DNA of 64,000 bases from Anaeromassilibacillus sp. An250 (GCF_002159845.1 NZ_NFJK01000002.1:245251-309250), one strand, 5' to 3'; shown: positions 51,199-60,818, numbered from the stretch's first letter. The notes: generated from the sequence alone by a model not told the origin. Numbers and translations: made by a program.

Positions 51199-52800
51199 AT
51201 GGAGCGGATCTGTAAACGGACCATCGCCTTTTTCCTGCTTCTGATGCTGGGGATGCTGGTCGCGGTTTTGAGCGTTTTCACAGTGGCCAGCGGGACCACC
51301 CTTGCCCAGACCGCCGACCAACAGCGGAGCTACCGGCTGGAGGTGGCACAGACGCGCGGGACGATTTACGACTGCAAGATGCGCAGCTTCACAGGGCAGC
51401 AGACCGAATACGCGGCGGCGATCGTGCCCACCATTGAGGATGCGGCGGCCCTGAGCCGTATCCTAACCCAGCAGGAGATGGCGGACATATACCCCTCCCT
51501 GACTGCGGGAAAACCGTTCGCCCTGCGGGTAAAGGATTCCTTTACTGCGGAGGGGGCGGATGTCTTCCCCGTGGAAAAGCGGTATGCGGACGAGCAGTCC
51601 GCCGTGCATGTGATCGGCTACCTGGACGGCGCGGGGGTGGGCGTCTCCGGGATCGAAAAGCTCTTTGACCAACAGCTCTCCCAGGGGCAGGGGGAGATCA
51701 GCGTCACGTATCAGGTGGACGCGACCAACCGGGTGCTTGCCGGCGAGGAAAAGACCATCAACGACACATCCTTCCTCAGCCGCCGTGGGGTGGTTTTGAC
51801 GCTCGACCAGGAGATTCAAACCATTGCGGAACAGGCGGCCAAAAAGCACCTCAAAAAGGGCGCTGTGGTGGTGACGGAGATCCCCACATGCAAAATCCGC
51901 GCCATTGTGAGCCTCCCGGATTTCAACCCGAACGATGTGGCCTCCGTGTTGGAGGACGAGGACGCCCCCTTGCTGAACCGCGCGCTGTCCGCCTACAGCG
52001 TGGGGTCGGTCTTTAAGCTGGTTTCCGCGGCGTCCGCCCTGGAATACGGCATCCCTCCGGAGACGCGCTACACCTGCACAGGCGGCATCCAGGTTTCCGA
52101 TGGGATCTTCCATTGCTATAACGGGGAAAGCCACGGCGAGGAGGACATGAGCCGCGCGATTGCGCAGTCTTGCAACACCTACTTTGTGCATGTGATGCAG
52201 CAGGTGCCGCAGGCGCAATTCCTGCTGATGGCGCAAAATCTCGGCTTTGGCAGCAGCGTGGAAATCGCGCCGGGCTTTTCGTCCGCGGCGGGCGACCTCC
52301 CCACACTGGATAGCCTAAACATCCCGAAGGCCTTGGCCAATTTCTCCTTTGGGCAGGGCGATTTGACCGCTACCCCGGTGCAGATTGCGGGCATGGTCAA
52401 TGCGATCGCCAGCGGCGGGGAATATACCGCCCCGACGATCTACGAAGGGTTTGTCAACGAAAACCTGCAATATCTGGACCGGGCCAAGACACCGGCGACG
52501 CGGCGCGTGATGACGGAACACACGGCGTCCCTGCTGCGGTCGTTTATGGAAGAATCGGTCAAAGAAGGGACCAGCGAAAAATTTGCACCTGCCTCCGGCG
52601 GTGCGGGTGCAAAGACGGCCACTGCGCAGACGGGAAAATACGAGGACGGCGTGGAAAAGGTCATCTCCTGGGTGGCGGGGTATTATCCCCAGGAGGAGCC
52701 GCGCTACGTCATCACCGTGATGGGCGAGGATGGAACGGGCGGCGGGGCCACCTGTGGCCCGGTGTTTAAGGAGATCGCGGATGCGCTGCCGCTGGAATAG
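51199..52800 (+). CDS. Class B penicillin-binding protein (peptidoglycan D,D-transpeptidase)
   Basis: This is a 533-residue protein. One N-terminal membrane helix (FFLLLMLGMLVAVLSVFTVA) is followed by the pedestal domain (TRGTIYDC) and the transpeptidase domain. The active-site SxxK is in YSVGSVFKLV, SxN in QSCNTYF, and the third motif is AKTATAQTG, in which the usual KTG is KTA. It cross-links peptidoglycan outside the membrane. The protein is shorter than most FtsI homologues. The ATG at 51199 has GAGGAGGAG; an upstream TTG at 51178 is not supported. No separate promoter is clear, so some read-through of the preceding terminator is possible. Confidence 0.9.
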   Translation: MERICKRTIAFFLLLMLGMLVAVLSVFTVASGTTLAQTADQQRSYRLEVAQTRGTIYDCKMRSFTGQQTEYAAAIVPTIEDAAALSRILTQQEMADIYPSLTAGKPFALRVKDSFTAEGADVFPVEKRYADEQSAVHVIGYLDGAGVGVSGIEKLFDQQLSQGQGEISVTYQVDATNRVLAGEEKTINDTSFLSRRGVVLTLDQEIQTIAEQAAKKHLKKGAVVVTEIPTCKIRAIVSLPDFNPNDVASVLEDEDAPLLNRALSAYSVGSVFKLVSAASALEYGIPPETRYTCTGGIQVSDGIFHCYNGESHGEEDMSRAIAQSCNTYFVHVMQQVPQAQFLLMAQNLGFGSSVEIAPGFSSAAGDLPTLDSLNIPKALANFSFGQGDLTATPVQIAGMVNAIASGGEYTAPTIYEGFVNENLQYLDRAKTPATRRVMTEHTASLLRSFMEESVKEGTSEKFAPASGGAGAKTATAQTGKYEDGVEKVISWVAGYYPQEEPRYVITVMGEDGTGGGATCGPVFKEIADALPLE

Positions 52801-52842
52801 CAGAAACCGGGCAGGAAGGCTACCTTTTGCCGGGATGGATTC

Positions 52843-52871
52843 TTGACATTCCGGCTGTGGACGTTTATAAT
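52843..52871 (+). promoter_or_regulatory. Consensus promoter of the T-box/alaS transcript
   Basis: Perfect TTGACA (52843-52848), 17 bases, perfect TATAAT (52866-52871). Confidence 0.92.
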
Positions 52872-52879
52872 CAATCTGT

Positions 52880-53127
52880 AATAAAAAAACAGGCGATGAC
52901 GGGCCGATGCCCCTGTCTGCACGGCAAAAGAGAGGGTCTCCAGAGAGAAATCTTCCAGGCTGAAAGGGACCTGCCGAAAGCGGCGTGCGGCAAGCCAGCC
53001 CCCAGCCCCGCGGCGAGGAACCGCGGCGTTTCCCGCGTTATAGGGATAAGAGCGGCGCCGTTTGGCGCAATTTGGGTGGTACCACGGGTTTTCCCGTCCC
53101 ATGTGGACGGGAAAGCTCTATTTTTTT
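52880..53127 (+). promoter_or_regulatory. T-box riboswitch controlling alaS
   Basis: The leader between promoter and alaS holds the T-box core GGGTGGTACCACGG near 53074-53087. The bulge TGGT can pair with an ACCA tRNA end, agreeing with tRNA(Ala). The terminator TTTTCCCGTCC/GACGGGAAAG and T run end near 53127. Upstream are the Stem I elements GCGATGA and AGAGAG and the G+C-rich Stem III region. Uncharged tRNA would favour the antiterminator. I could not place the specifier codon with certainty. Confidence 0.9.
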
Positions 53128-53149
53128 GTAGAGGATGGGAGTTTCAAAC

Positions 53150-55780
53150 ATGCAGTGGACAGGACTTAATGAGTTGCGCGAAAAATTTTTATCCTTCTTT
53201 GAGAGCAAAGGGCATACGCGCCTTCCCAGCTTTTCGCTGATTCCGAAGGACGACAACAGCTTGCTCCTCATCAACTCCGGCATGGCGCCGATGAAGAAGT
53301 ATTTTACCGGCGAGGTTACGCCGCCGAGCAAGCGCGTCACCACATGCCAGAAGTGCATCCGCACGCCGGACATCGAGCGCGTGGGCATCACGGCGCGCCA
53401 CGGCACCTTCTTTGAGATGCTGGGCAATTTCTCGTTTGGCGATTATTTTAAGCATGAGGCGACGGCCTGGGCGTGGGAATTCTGCACCAAGGTGTTGGAG
53501 TTGCCGGTGGATAAGCTTTGGGTGACGATCTACCAGGATGACGACGAGGCGTTTGACATCTGGACGAAAGAAGTCGGCGTTGCGCCGGAGCGCATTGTGC
53601 GCATGGGCAAGGAGGACAACTTCTGGGAGCACGGTTCCGGCCCCTGCGGCCCCTGCTCGGAAATCTATTTTGACCGCGGCGAAAAGTACGGCTGCGGCAA
53701 GCCGGATTGCGGCGTGGGCTGCGAGTGCGACCGCTATGTCGAATTCTGGAACGTAGTGTTCTCCCAGTTTGACAGCGATGGCAAGGGCAACTACCCGCCG
53801 ATGGAGCATCCGAACATCGATACGGGCATGGGTCTGGAGCGCCTGGCCTGCATCATGCAGGGCGTGGACAACCTCTTCCTGGTGGACACCGTGCAAAACA
53901 TCATGAAGCATATCTGCCGGATTGCCGGCATTCAGTACGGTGAGGACGAGAAAAAGGACATTTCGCTGCGCGTGATTACCGACCATATCCGCAGCACCAC
54001 CTTTATGATCGGCGACGGCGTCATGCCCTCCAACGAAGGGCGCGGCTACGTATTGCGCCGCCTGCTCCGCCGTGCGGCACGCCATGGCCGTCTGTTGGGA
54101 ATCAACCACACCTTCCTGGCGGACGTCGCGAACACGGTGATCGACGAGAACAAGAATGCCTATCCGGAGCTCGACGAGAAGCGAGCGATGATTACAAAGC
54201 TGATCCATGTGGAAGAGGAGAGCTTTGCCAAGACGATTGACCAGGGAATGCAGATGTTGAACAGCCTGATCGACAAGGACTTCAATGCCTGCCTGTCCGG
54301 TGAGGATGCATTCCGTTTGAACGATACCTATGGCTTCCCGCTCGACCTCACCAAGGAGATCGTTGCGGAGCGCGGGATGACGGTCGACGAAGAGCGCTTC
54401 CACCAGCTCATGCAGGAGCAGCGCGAGCGCGCCCGCAATGCCCGGAAAAACGCCGGTGCGGACGCTTGGGCGGGCGAAAACGACGTCCTGGCGGATGTGC
54501 CGCCGACAGAGTTCCTGGGGTATGAGAAATCCCAGACCGAGGCGACGGTGCTGGCAATCCTGAAGGACGGGGAGCGCGTCGATCATGCAACGGCGGGCGA
54601 CGAAATCGCCCTGGTATTGGACCGCACGACCTTCTATGCGGAGAGCGGCGGCCAGGTGGGAGACGTCGGCCCGATTTCCTCTGCGGACGCGCTGATTGCC
54701 ATTGACAATACCACCAAGAACCATGCGAAAAACTTTATCCACCACGGCATCATCAACGCCGGGACGATTTCGGTCGGCGACCGGGTCCAGACCGAGGGTG
54801 ATCCGGAGAACCACCGCGCCATCATGCGCAACCACACAGCGGCACACCTGTTGCAGGCGGCGCTGCGCACCGTGCTGGGCGACCATGTGGAGCAGGCTGG
54901 CCAGCTGGTGGATGAAAAATATGTGCGCTTCGACTTTACCCATTTTGCCGCTCTCACGCAGGAGGAACTCCATCGCGTGGAGACGATCGTCAATGGGGTG
55001 ATCCTCAGCGGTACGCCGGTCGAATGCCGTGAGATGCCGATTGAAGAGGCCAAGAAGCTGGGCGCAATGGCGCTGTTTGGCGAAAAGTACGGCTCCATTG
55101 TCCGGGTTGTCTCCGTAGGGGATTTCTCCAAAGAGTTCTGCGGCGGCACCCATGTGGATAATACGGGCAAAATCGGCCTGTTTAAAATCCTCTCGGAGAG
55201 CTCTGTAGCGGCCGGCGTGCGCCGTATCGAGGCGGTCACCGGGTTGAATGCATTGCAGTATTTGAACGATACGCTTGCCCAGCTCGGCGCGGTTGCTTCC
55301 GCCCTGAAGGTGACGTCCGTTTCCGGTTTGGCACAGCGTGCGGAGCAGATGACCGCGGAGCTGAAGGAGAAGGACCGCGAGATTGAATCGCTCAACGCAA
55401 AGATGGCCGATATGCGCATCAACGGCCTGTTTGAGGGTGCGAAGGACATCAACGGTGTCCGCGTGATTACAGCGCTCTTCTCCGCGACTCCGTCCAATGC
55501 CCTGCGCACCATGTGCGATAAGATCCGCGACAATGCGCCAAACGTGGTGGCAGTGTTGGCTGCCACGCAGGACGGCAAGGCGAATATTGCCGTAGCGGTG
55601 GGCAAGGACGCGCAGCAAAAGGGCCTCAACGCGGGCAAGATCGTGCGCGAGGTCGCTAAGGTTGCCGGGGGCAACGGCGGCGGCAAGGCGGAGTTCGCCA
55701 TGGCGGGCGCCAAGGACCTCACCAAGCTGGACGAGGCGCTTGCAGCCGCAGAGGGCGTTGTCAGTGGGATGATGCAGTAA
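53150..55780 (+). CDS. alaS: Alanyl-tRNA synthetase
   Basis: This is an 876-residue class II synthetase. The aminoacylation core has motif 1 region FESKGHTRLPSFSLIP, motif 2 TARHGTFFEMLGNFSFGDYF and motif 3 in GMGLERLA. The editing domain has its zinc ligands in NHTAAHLLQAALR and FCGGTHV, and the C-terminal DHHA1 domain follows (GGGKAEFAMAG). The ATG at 53150 is preferred to 53135 because GGATGGGAG sits at the right distance. It is controlled by the T-box leader and appears to be a single-gene transcript. Confidence 0.97.
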   Translation: MQWTGLNELREKFLSFFESKGHTRLPSFSLIPKDDNSLLLINSGMAPMKKYFTGEVTPPSKRVTTCQKCIRTPDIERVGITARHGTFFEMLGNFSFGDYFKHEATAWAWEFCTKVLELPVDKLWVTIYQDDDEAFDIWTKEVGVAPERIVRMGKEDNFWEHGSGPCGPCSEIYFDRGEKYGCGKPDCGVGCECDRYVEFWNVVFSQFDSDGKGNYPPMEHPNIDTGMGLERLACIMQGVDNLFLVDTVQNIMKHICRIAGIQYGEDEKKDISLRVITDHIRSTTFMIGDGVMPSNEGRGYVLRRLLRRAARHGRLLGINHTFLADVANTVIDENKNAYPELDEKRAMITKLIHVEEESFAKTIDQGMQMLNSLIDKDFNACLSGEDAFRLNDTYGFPLDLTKEIVAERGMTVDEERFHQLMQEQRERARNARKNAGADAWAGENDVLADVPPTEFLGYEKSQTEATVLAILKDGERVDHATAGDEIALVLDRTTFYAESGGQVGDVGPISSADALIAIDNTTKNHAKNFIHHGIINAGTISVGDRVQTEGDPENHRAIMRNHTAAHLLQAALRTVLGDHVEQAGQLVDEKYVRFDFTHFAALTQEELHRVETIVNGVILSGTPVECREMPIEEAKKLGAMALFGEKYGSIVRVVSVGDFSKEFCGGTHVDNTGKIGLFKILSESSVAAGVRRIEAVTGLNALQYLNDTLAQLGAVASALKVTSVSGLAQRAEQMTAELKEKDREIESLNAKMADMRINGLFEGAKDINGVRVITALFSATPSNALRTMCDKIRDNAPNVVAVLAATQDGKANIAVAVGKDAQQKGLNAGKIVREVAKVAGGNGGGKAEFAMAGAKDLTKLDEALAAAEGVVSGMMQ

Positions 55781-55784
55781 TTTC

Positions 55785-55813
55785 TTGCGGGGGCTTTCCC
55801 CGTATGGTATAAT
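55785..55813 (+). promoter_or_regulatory. Promoter of the HIT-comEC-holA run
   Basis: TTGCGG (55785-55790), 17 bases, TATAAT (55808-55813) with an extended TGG. It begins 5 bases after the alaS stop. Confidence 0.75.
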
Positions 55814-55879
55814 GGTTCCGTTAAAAATCGCATAAAAACGTCTTTTTGGACCAAAAGACGGCGAAAGGAGGAAAAATCG

Positions 55880-56218
55880 TTGGATTGCGTTTTTTGTAAA
55901 ATTGCGGCGGGCGAGATCCCGAGCAAAAAAGCCTATGAGGACGACCGCATCCTGGCGTTCTACGACCTGGACCCCCAGGCGCCTGTACATATTTTGCTGA
56001 TCCCGAAGGAGCACATCGAGTCGGCAGCGGACATTACAGAAGAAAACAGCGCGATTGTGGCGCATATCTTTGCGGTGGCGGCAAAACTCGCCAAGGAATT
56101 GGACCTTGCGCAGGGATGGCGCGTTGTGACCAACGTGGGCAAGGACGGCGGCCAAACCGTGATGCATATGCATTTCCACCTGTTGGGCGGACGCTCCATG
56201 GCATGGCCTCCGGGCTGA
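55880..56218 (+). CDS. HIT-family nucleotide hydrolase
   Basis: This is a 112-residue histidine-triad protein. The N-terminus CVFCKIAAGEIPS and the active site QTVMHMHFHLLGG are typical. Members hydrolyse adenosine phosphoramidates or similar nucleotides. The TTG start at 55880 has AAAGGAGG upstream. It is the first gene of a run with a phosphoribosyltransferase and comEC. Confidence 0.95.
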   Translation: MDCVFCKIAAGEIPSKKAYEDDRILAFYDLDPQAPVHILLIPKEHIESAADITEENSAIVAHIFAVAAKLAKELDLAQGWRVVTNVGKDGGQTVMHMHFHLLGGRSMAWPPG

Positions 56219-56284
56219 TGGCCGGTTTGAAGCGGAAATGGAATGGATTACGCGCTGCGGCGTGTAGGAGAGAGGCGGATTATT

Positions 56285-56830
56285 TTGAGTGAAAACAAGT
56301 ATTACCATATGACGATCGCGGGCTGTGAACGCGACCTGCCCATTTGCCCCATCGACGAGCATTTGGACATCGCGGGTTTTGTGATGCTGGGCGATGTGGA
56401 AATCACGGAAAAGACTGCAAAGGCGCTTTTGGAGAAATGCCCGGAGCACGATGTGGTGGTGACCGCAGAGACCAAGGGAATCCCGCTGTGCTATGAGATG
56501 GCGCGCCAGGGCTGCCGCCGCTATATTGTCGCACGCAAGAGCGTAAAGGCGTATATGCGCAATCCCATCCATGTGGAGGTCAAGTCCATCACAACGGATC
56601 ATGTGCAGAAGCTCTATTTGGCGGAGGACGACTACAAGGGCCTGAATGGGAAGCGCGTCCTGATTGTGGACGACGTCATCAGCACGGGAGAATCCTTAGC
56701 CGCAATGGAAGACCTGGTCAAACAGTTCGGCGGCAATATTGTGGGACGCGCCTGTGTGCTTGCTGAAGGCGATGCGGCGGACCGCAAGGATATCATCTAT
56801 TTGGAGCCTCTGCCGCTCTTTACGAAATAA
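56285..56830 (+). CDS. Phosphoribosyltransferase-family protein
   Basis: This is a 181-residue type I PRT-fold protein. The PRPP-binding motif is RVLIVDDVISTGES, and VVVTAETKGIPLCYEMAR precedes it as in adenine phosphoribosyltransferases. It differs enough from standard Apt that the base specificity is not assured. I prefer the TTG at 56285, which follows AGGAGAGAGG by 8 bases, over the ATG at 56243, which has no clear ribosome site. It lies 66 bases after the HIT gene and before comEC. Confidence 0.87.
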   Translation: MSENKYYHMTIAGCERDLPICPIDEHLDIAGFVMLGDVEITEKTAKALLEKCPEHDVVVTAETKGIPLCYEMARQGCRRYIVARKSVKAYMRNPIHVEVKSITTDHVQKLYLAEDDYKGLNGKRVLIVDDVISTGESLAAMEDLVKQFGGNIVGRACVLAEGDAADRKDIIYLEPLPLFTK

Positions 56831-56889
56831 GGACGGCAAAAGAATACGTCCCCTGCGGACAAAAGAAACCTCTTTGAGGAGGAATGGAC

Positions 56890-59079
56890 ATGCGGCGGCC
56901 ATTTGCGCTGGTTGGATTCACGTATCTGCTGGCGCAGGTGGCCGCCGTTTTTCTGGGGACCGCTTGGGCTTTGCCGGTGGCTTGTGTGCTGTTGCTTCTC
57001 ATGGGGGTCACATTGCTTCTTCCGCGCTTGCGCCTGAGCATCTTTCCGGTGGCGCTCTGCGCGGCTTCCATGGCCTTTGGCGGGTTTGCGGCCCTGGCAC
57101 CGGCGGTCACCGCGCCGGGGGAGGCGTTGGACAATACGGACGCTACGATTTCCGGCACCTTTGTCGAGGCGCCATACCGCTCCTATGACAACCGCTATTG
57201 TACGGTGCAGGTGGACAACGTGGACGGGAAGCCCGTGGACTTCCGAATCCGCCTCTCCCTTCCGGAAAGTGTGGTCGGAAAGGCCGGGGACCGCTTGGAG
57301 GGAAAGGTGCATGTGTATCTTCCGCGCGGTGGGGACGGCTTTTCCAGCCGGAACTACTATGCGTCGCAGGGGATCGCCGCATGTGCCTATCTGTATAGCT
57401 ATGAACCCTATACGGTTGTCCCACAGGAGCCAGCCTCTTTTTCCCATTGGATGCAGGAGTTGCGCGCTTCCCTTGGAAAAGCAGTCGAGGCGATCTTGCC
57501 GGAGGAGGAAGCCGGCCTTTTAAAGGGAATCCTCATGGGCGATTCCTCCGGTATTTCACCGGAGCTTACGGCGGACTTTCGGACCGTCGGCCTTTCCCAT
57601 GTGATGTCGGTCTCCGGGCTGCACATGACCACCGTGGCGAATTTGCTTCTGGCCAGCCTGCTGGCCCTGCGGGTCCCTCGGAAGGGAAGCGCGGCCATCG
57701 CTTCCGTTGGGGTCCTGCTCTTTATGGTGGTGGCGGACTTTGTCCCCTCCGCGACCCGGAGTGGTATCATGTGTCTGCTGTATTTAACGGGGACACTGCT
57801 CTCCCGCCGGGCGGATTCCCTAAATTCGCTGGGGTTGGCGGTTTGGGTGCTGTGCCTGACCAGCCCCTACGCCGGTGCGGATGTCGGGTTGCTGCTCTCC
57901 TTCTCCGCCACCCTGGGGTTGATCCTGTGTTCCAACCCGCTCACAGCTTGGCTTGATGCGCGGGTGTCCGGTTTTAAATATGGGAAGCGCCTGTTCCATG
58001 CCGTCCACCTGGTTTTGGCGACGAGTGTCAGCGCGACCCTGTTTACCCTGCCCGTGATCGCGCTGACGTTTCGCAGCGTATCCGCGGTAGGGCTGCTGGC
58101 AAACCTGTTGGCTTTGTGGCCGACAACATTGCTGCTCCAATTGGGATTGGGAGCGGCATTTCTCCAGCTTTTGTTGCCGGGAACGTTGGCGGCGATGCCG
58201 TTGGCCATTCCAGCGGGATGGTTGGCAAAGCTTGTGGAAGGGATTGTCCATCTGCTTGCGCAGGTTCCCTATGCCAGTTTGCCGGTCTCGATGGGGTTCA
58301 TGCTCTTATGGATTGCGGCTGTGCTGATCCTGCTGGCGGTATGTGTGTGGATGGGGCCTTCCAAACCGCTTTTGCGTACCGCCGCTTGGCTATCCTGCAT
58401 TCTTCTGTTGGCGGGAATCTTTTCCTATCAAGTCTCCCGGCGGGACATCACACGCATTGCAGTGGCGGATGTGGGGAGCGGGCTGTCGGTAGCGGTGACA
58501 CGCAACGGGCATGCCCTGGTGGTCGGCTGCGAAGGATATTCCACACAGTCCCTCGAGAACGAATTACAGGGGCGAGGGGTGCAATCCCTGGATGGGATGC
58601 TCCTGTTTACCCATTTTGGAGAGGAAGCGCATAACGCTGCCGAGGTGTTGGAGGACTATCCGGCCGACCGGCTGGTATTGCCGTCCGGCTACATGGACGA
58701 CTTTTTGCAAGCGGAGGCGGCGGAAATCGGAGAAACACACCCGTACCGCGAGGCTGCAAAGCTGACCCTTGGAAGCGCGATCTCTGTGGAGATGGTCAAC
58801 GGGGCGGCCTTGTTGAACGCGAACGGTGTGACCGTTTTATTCTGCCCAGCCGGTGTACAGGCGGAGAATTTGCCGGAGGCGTGGCGCTCGCCCCATTTTG
58901 CAGTGCTGGCACAGGATGTTGAGGGAATCGAAGCGGAATATACGGTGCTGTCCATGGACGAGTCGGATGTGGGTGATGCGGTTGCCGGAAGACAACAGGT
59001 AACGGCTACAGCGGGACTTGGCACAGTGGCCATCGAAATCACGGACGGACAAACTTGCCGGATCAGGAGGGATGCATGA
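56890..59079 (+). CDS. comEC: ComEC/Rec2 DNA-uptake channel with degenerate C-terminal metallo-beta-lactamase domain
   Basis: This is a 729-residue membrane protein. The N-terminal DUF4131 region (to about residue 160) precedes the Competence domain with GLLKGILMGDSSGIS, SHVMSVSGLHMTTVANLLL and FVPSATRSGIMCLLYL, which define the channel that takes in single-stranded DNA. From about residue 520 the C-terminus resembles the metallo-beta-lactamase domain. The metal ligands are gone: the SHxDxDHxGG segment reads THFGEEAHNAAE, and the first Asp-Gly motif is DVGSGLS. Nuclease function there is unlikely. The ATG at 56890 is 7 bases from GAGGAGG, while the ATG at 56884 is too close. It overlaps holA. 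Confidence 0.92.
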   Translation: MRRPFALVGFTYLLAQVAAVFLGTAWALPVACVLLLLMGVTLLLPRLRLSIFPVALCAASMAFGGFAALAPAVTAPGEALDNTDATISGTFVEAPYRSYDNRYCTVQVDNVDGKPVDFRIRLSLPESVVGKAGDRLEGKVHVYLPRGGDGFSSRNYYASQGIAACAYLYSYEPYTVVPQEPASFSHWMQELRASLGKAVEAILPEEEAGLLKGILMGDSSGISPELTADFRTVGLSHVMSVSGLHMTTVANLLLASLLALRVPRKGSAAIASVGVLLFMVVADFVPSATRSGIMCLLYLTGTLLSRRADSLNSLGLAVWVLCLTSPYAGADVGLLLSFSATLGLILCSNPLTAWLDARVSGFKYGKRLFHAVHLVLATSVSATLFTLPVIALTFRSVSAVGLLANLLALWPTTLLLQLGLGAAFLQLLLPGTLAAMPLAIPAGWLAKLVEGIVHLLAQVPYASLPVSMGFMLLWIAAVLILLAVCVWMGPSKPLLRTAAWLSCILLLAGIFSYQVSRRDITRIAVADVGSGLSVAVTRNGHALVVGCEGYSTQSLENELQGRGVQSLDGMLLFTHFGEEAHNAAEVLEDYPADRLVLPSGYMDDFLQAEAAEIGETHPYREAAKLTLGSAISVEMVNGAALLNANGVTVLFCPAGVQAENLPEAWRSPHFAVLAQDVEGIEAEYTVLSMDESDVGDAVAGRQQVTATAGLGTVAIEITDGQTCRIRRDA

Positions 59080-60137
59080 TGCCGGAAATCACAGAAACCG
59101 AATTCAAGAAGCAGATCGAGCGAGGAACCTTCGGCTCGCTTTATCTATTGCACGGGGAGGAAAAATACCTGCTCAAGCTCTATGCAAACCGCCTGATCGA
59201 AAAAGCCTGCGGGGATGCGTTTCAGGATTTTAACCTGCAACGGATGGACGGCGGAAGCGTGTCCATCGACGAAATGGCGGCTGCGGTGGAGGCGGTGCCG
59301 CTGTTGTCTGAGCGAAAATGTGTGGCGGTGTCCGACCTCGACGTAGAGGCGCGCAGTGCGTCGGACCTTTCGAAGCTTTATGAATTGATCGGGATGGTTC
59401 CGGATAGTACTGTTTTGGTGTTTTATCTGCCGTCCGTCGAGATCGATTATAAAAAGTCCGCGAAGTGGAAGAAGTTTTTGGCTGCGGTCCAAAAAGCGGG
59501 AAATACGGTTTGTTTTAAGAGGAAAACCCAAGCCGACGCGGAAAAAATGCTCTGTGCAGCCGCTGCAAAGCGCCATTGCGAACTGTCGCGCGCGGATGCG
59601 GGGAAGATCATCGAATATACGGGGAACGATCTGCAAGCGCTTTTTCACGAATTGGAAAAGCTCTGTGCCTATGTCGGACCGGGAAAGGAGATCACCCGCC
59701 GGGAGATCGATCAGTTGGTCACCAAAAATTTTGAAACCACGGTCTTCATGCTTTCCCGCGCCATTTTGGCAAGGCAATATGACAAAGCCTATTCCATTTT
59801 GGACCTGCTCTTTTATCAGAATGAGGAGCCGGTTTCCGTCCTGGCAGTGCTTTCCACGGCTTACCTGGATCTGTATCGCGTGCGCGCGGCCGTACAGAGT
59901 GGGGAAAGCGCCCTGGAACCGGCAAAGTATTTCGACTATAAGGGAAAGGAGTTCCGCCTGCGCAATGCGGAACGCGACGGCGGAAGATTTTCCATGGAGA
60001 TGTTGCGCGAAAGTTTGGATGCGCTTTTAAATGCCGATGTCGCGTTAAAAAGCGCGCGGGGGAATCGCCGCACGGTGATGGAAACGTTGATTGCGCGGTT
60101 GCTTTTGATCGCGGAACGGGAAAAATTTGCAGAGTGA
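59076..60137 (+). CDS. holA: DNA polymerase III delta subunit
   Basis: This is a 353-residue clamp-loader subunit that opens the sliding clamp. Features are SLYLLHGEEKYLLKLYANRL at the N-terminus, the segment VFYLPSVEIDYKKSAKWKKF, GNDLQALFHELEKLCAYVG and the C-terminal helical domain. It commonly follows comEC in Firmicutes, as here. The ATG at 59076 overlaps the comEC stop (ATGA); the adjacent ATG at 59079 is equally possible, with AGGAGG 8 bases upstream. Confidence 0.94.
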   Translation: MMPEITETEFKKQIERGTFGSLYLLHGEEKYLLKLYANRLIEKACGDAFQDFNLQRMDGGSVSIDEMAAAVEAVPLLSERKCVAVSDLDVEARSASDLSKLYELIGMVPDSTVLVFYLPSVEIDYKKSAKWKKFLAAVQKAGNTVCFKRKTQADAEKMLCAAAAKRHCELSRADAGKIIEYTGNDLQALFHELEKLCAYVGPGKEITRREIDQLVTKNFETTVFMLSRAILARQYDKAYSILDLLFYQNEEPVSVLAVLSTAYLDLYRVRAAVQSGESALEPAKYFDYKGKEFRLRNAERDGGRFSMEMLRESLDALLNADVALKSARGNRRTVMETLIARLLLIAEREKFAE

Positions 60138-60147
60138 GGGGAGCGCA

Positions 60148-60738
60148 GTGCGTCTGAAAGTCAAAGAGGCCGTGATTGTGGAGGGAAAGTATGACAAGAT
60201 CAAACTGTCTTCCCTAATTGACGGTGTCATTATCGAGACCAATGGATTTCAGATTTTTAAAGATCCGGAGCAGATGGCCATGATCCGCCGGTTGGCGGAG
60301 ACACGCGGGATTTTGGTCCTGACAGACAGCGATGGGGCCGGATTTGTCATCCGCAATTATCTTTCCAGTTCCATCCCGGCGGAACAGATCAAACATGCCT
60401 ATGTGCCGGATATGTTCGGCAAGGAGAAACGCAAAGAGAAGCCCTCCAAAGAGGGGAAGCTCGGCGTGGAGGGCGTGCCGGCCCAAGTGATTTTGGAGGC
60501 GTTGCAGCGTGCGGGAGCCACCTGCGGCCAGGAACTAGTGGCGTGCCCCAAACGGATGATTACCAAGACCGACCTATTTGAGGCAGGGCTCTCCGGCGGG
60601 GAGAACAGCGCACAAAAGCGCCGGGCGCTGTTGAAACGCTTGAAGCTGCCGGAGCATTTGGCCCCCAATGCCCTGGTCAAAGTGTTGAACAGCTTGATGA
60701 GGTATGAAGAATTCTATAAGCTGGTGCAGGAATTGTAG
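60148..60738 (+). CDS. rnmV: Toprim-domain protein, ribonuclease M5 family
   Basis: This is a 196-residue protein. The Toprim motifs are EAVIVEGKYDKIKL with the catalytic Glu and LVLTDSDGAG with the DxD pair. The C-terminus (KTDLFEAGLSGGENSAQKRR) matches the domain of RNase M5, which matures 5S rRNA. The length is close to the family norm of about 185. The GTG at 60148 has GAGGGGAG; the frame extension from 60127 overlaps holA. It is the last gene of the run. Confidence 0.87.
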   Translation: MRLKVKEAVIVEGKYDKIKLSSLIDGVIIETNGFQIFKDPEQMAMIRRLAETRGILVLTDSDGAGFVIRNYLSSSIPAEQIKHAYVPDMFGKEKRKEKPSKEGKLGVEGVPAQVILEALQRAGATCGQELVACPKRMITKTDLFEAGLSGGENSAQKRRALLKRLKLPEHLAPNALVKVLNSLMRYEEFYKLVQEL

Positions 60739-60788
60739 AGTGTCTGGATTCTATTGACCCAAAAATGCAAAAAAATTGATATTTTGTC

Positions 60789-60818
60789 TTGACATATTCT
60801 TGTAATCTATGCTATAAT
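60789..60818 (+). promoter_or_regulatory. Promoter of tRNA-Leu
   Basis: TTGACA (60789-60794), 18 bases, TATAAT (60813-60818) with an extended TGC. It lies 15 bases before the tRNA. Confidence 0.9.

Noticed and set aside
52100..52236. Small minus-strand frames in the PBP gene with His-rich peptides
   Set aside because: They are antisense to the transpeptidase domain, with no start signals.
53189..56602. 1,137-codon minus-strand frame across alaS, the HIT gene and part of the phosphoribosyltransferase gene
   Set aside because: It runs antisense through three recognised genes and a promoter, and its translation shows no domain.
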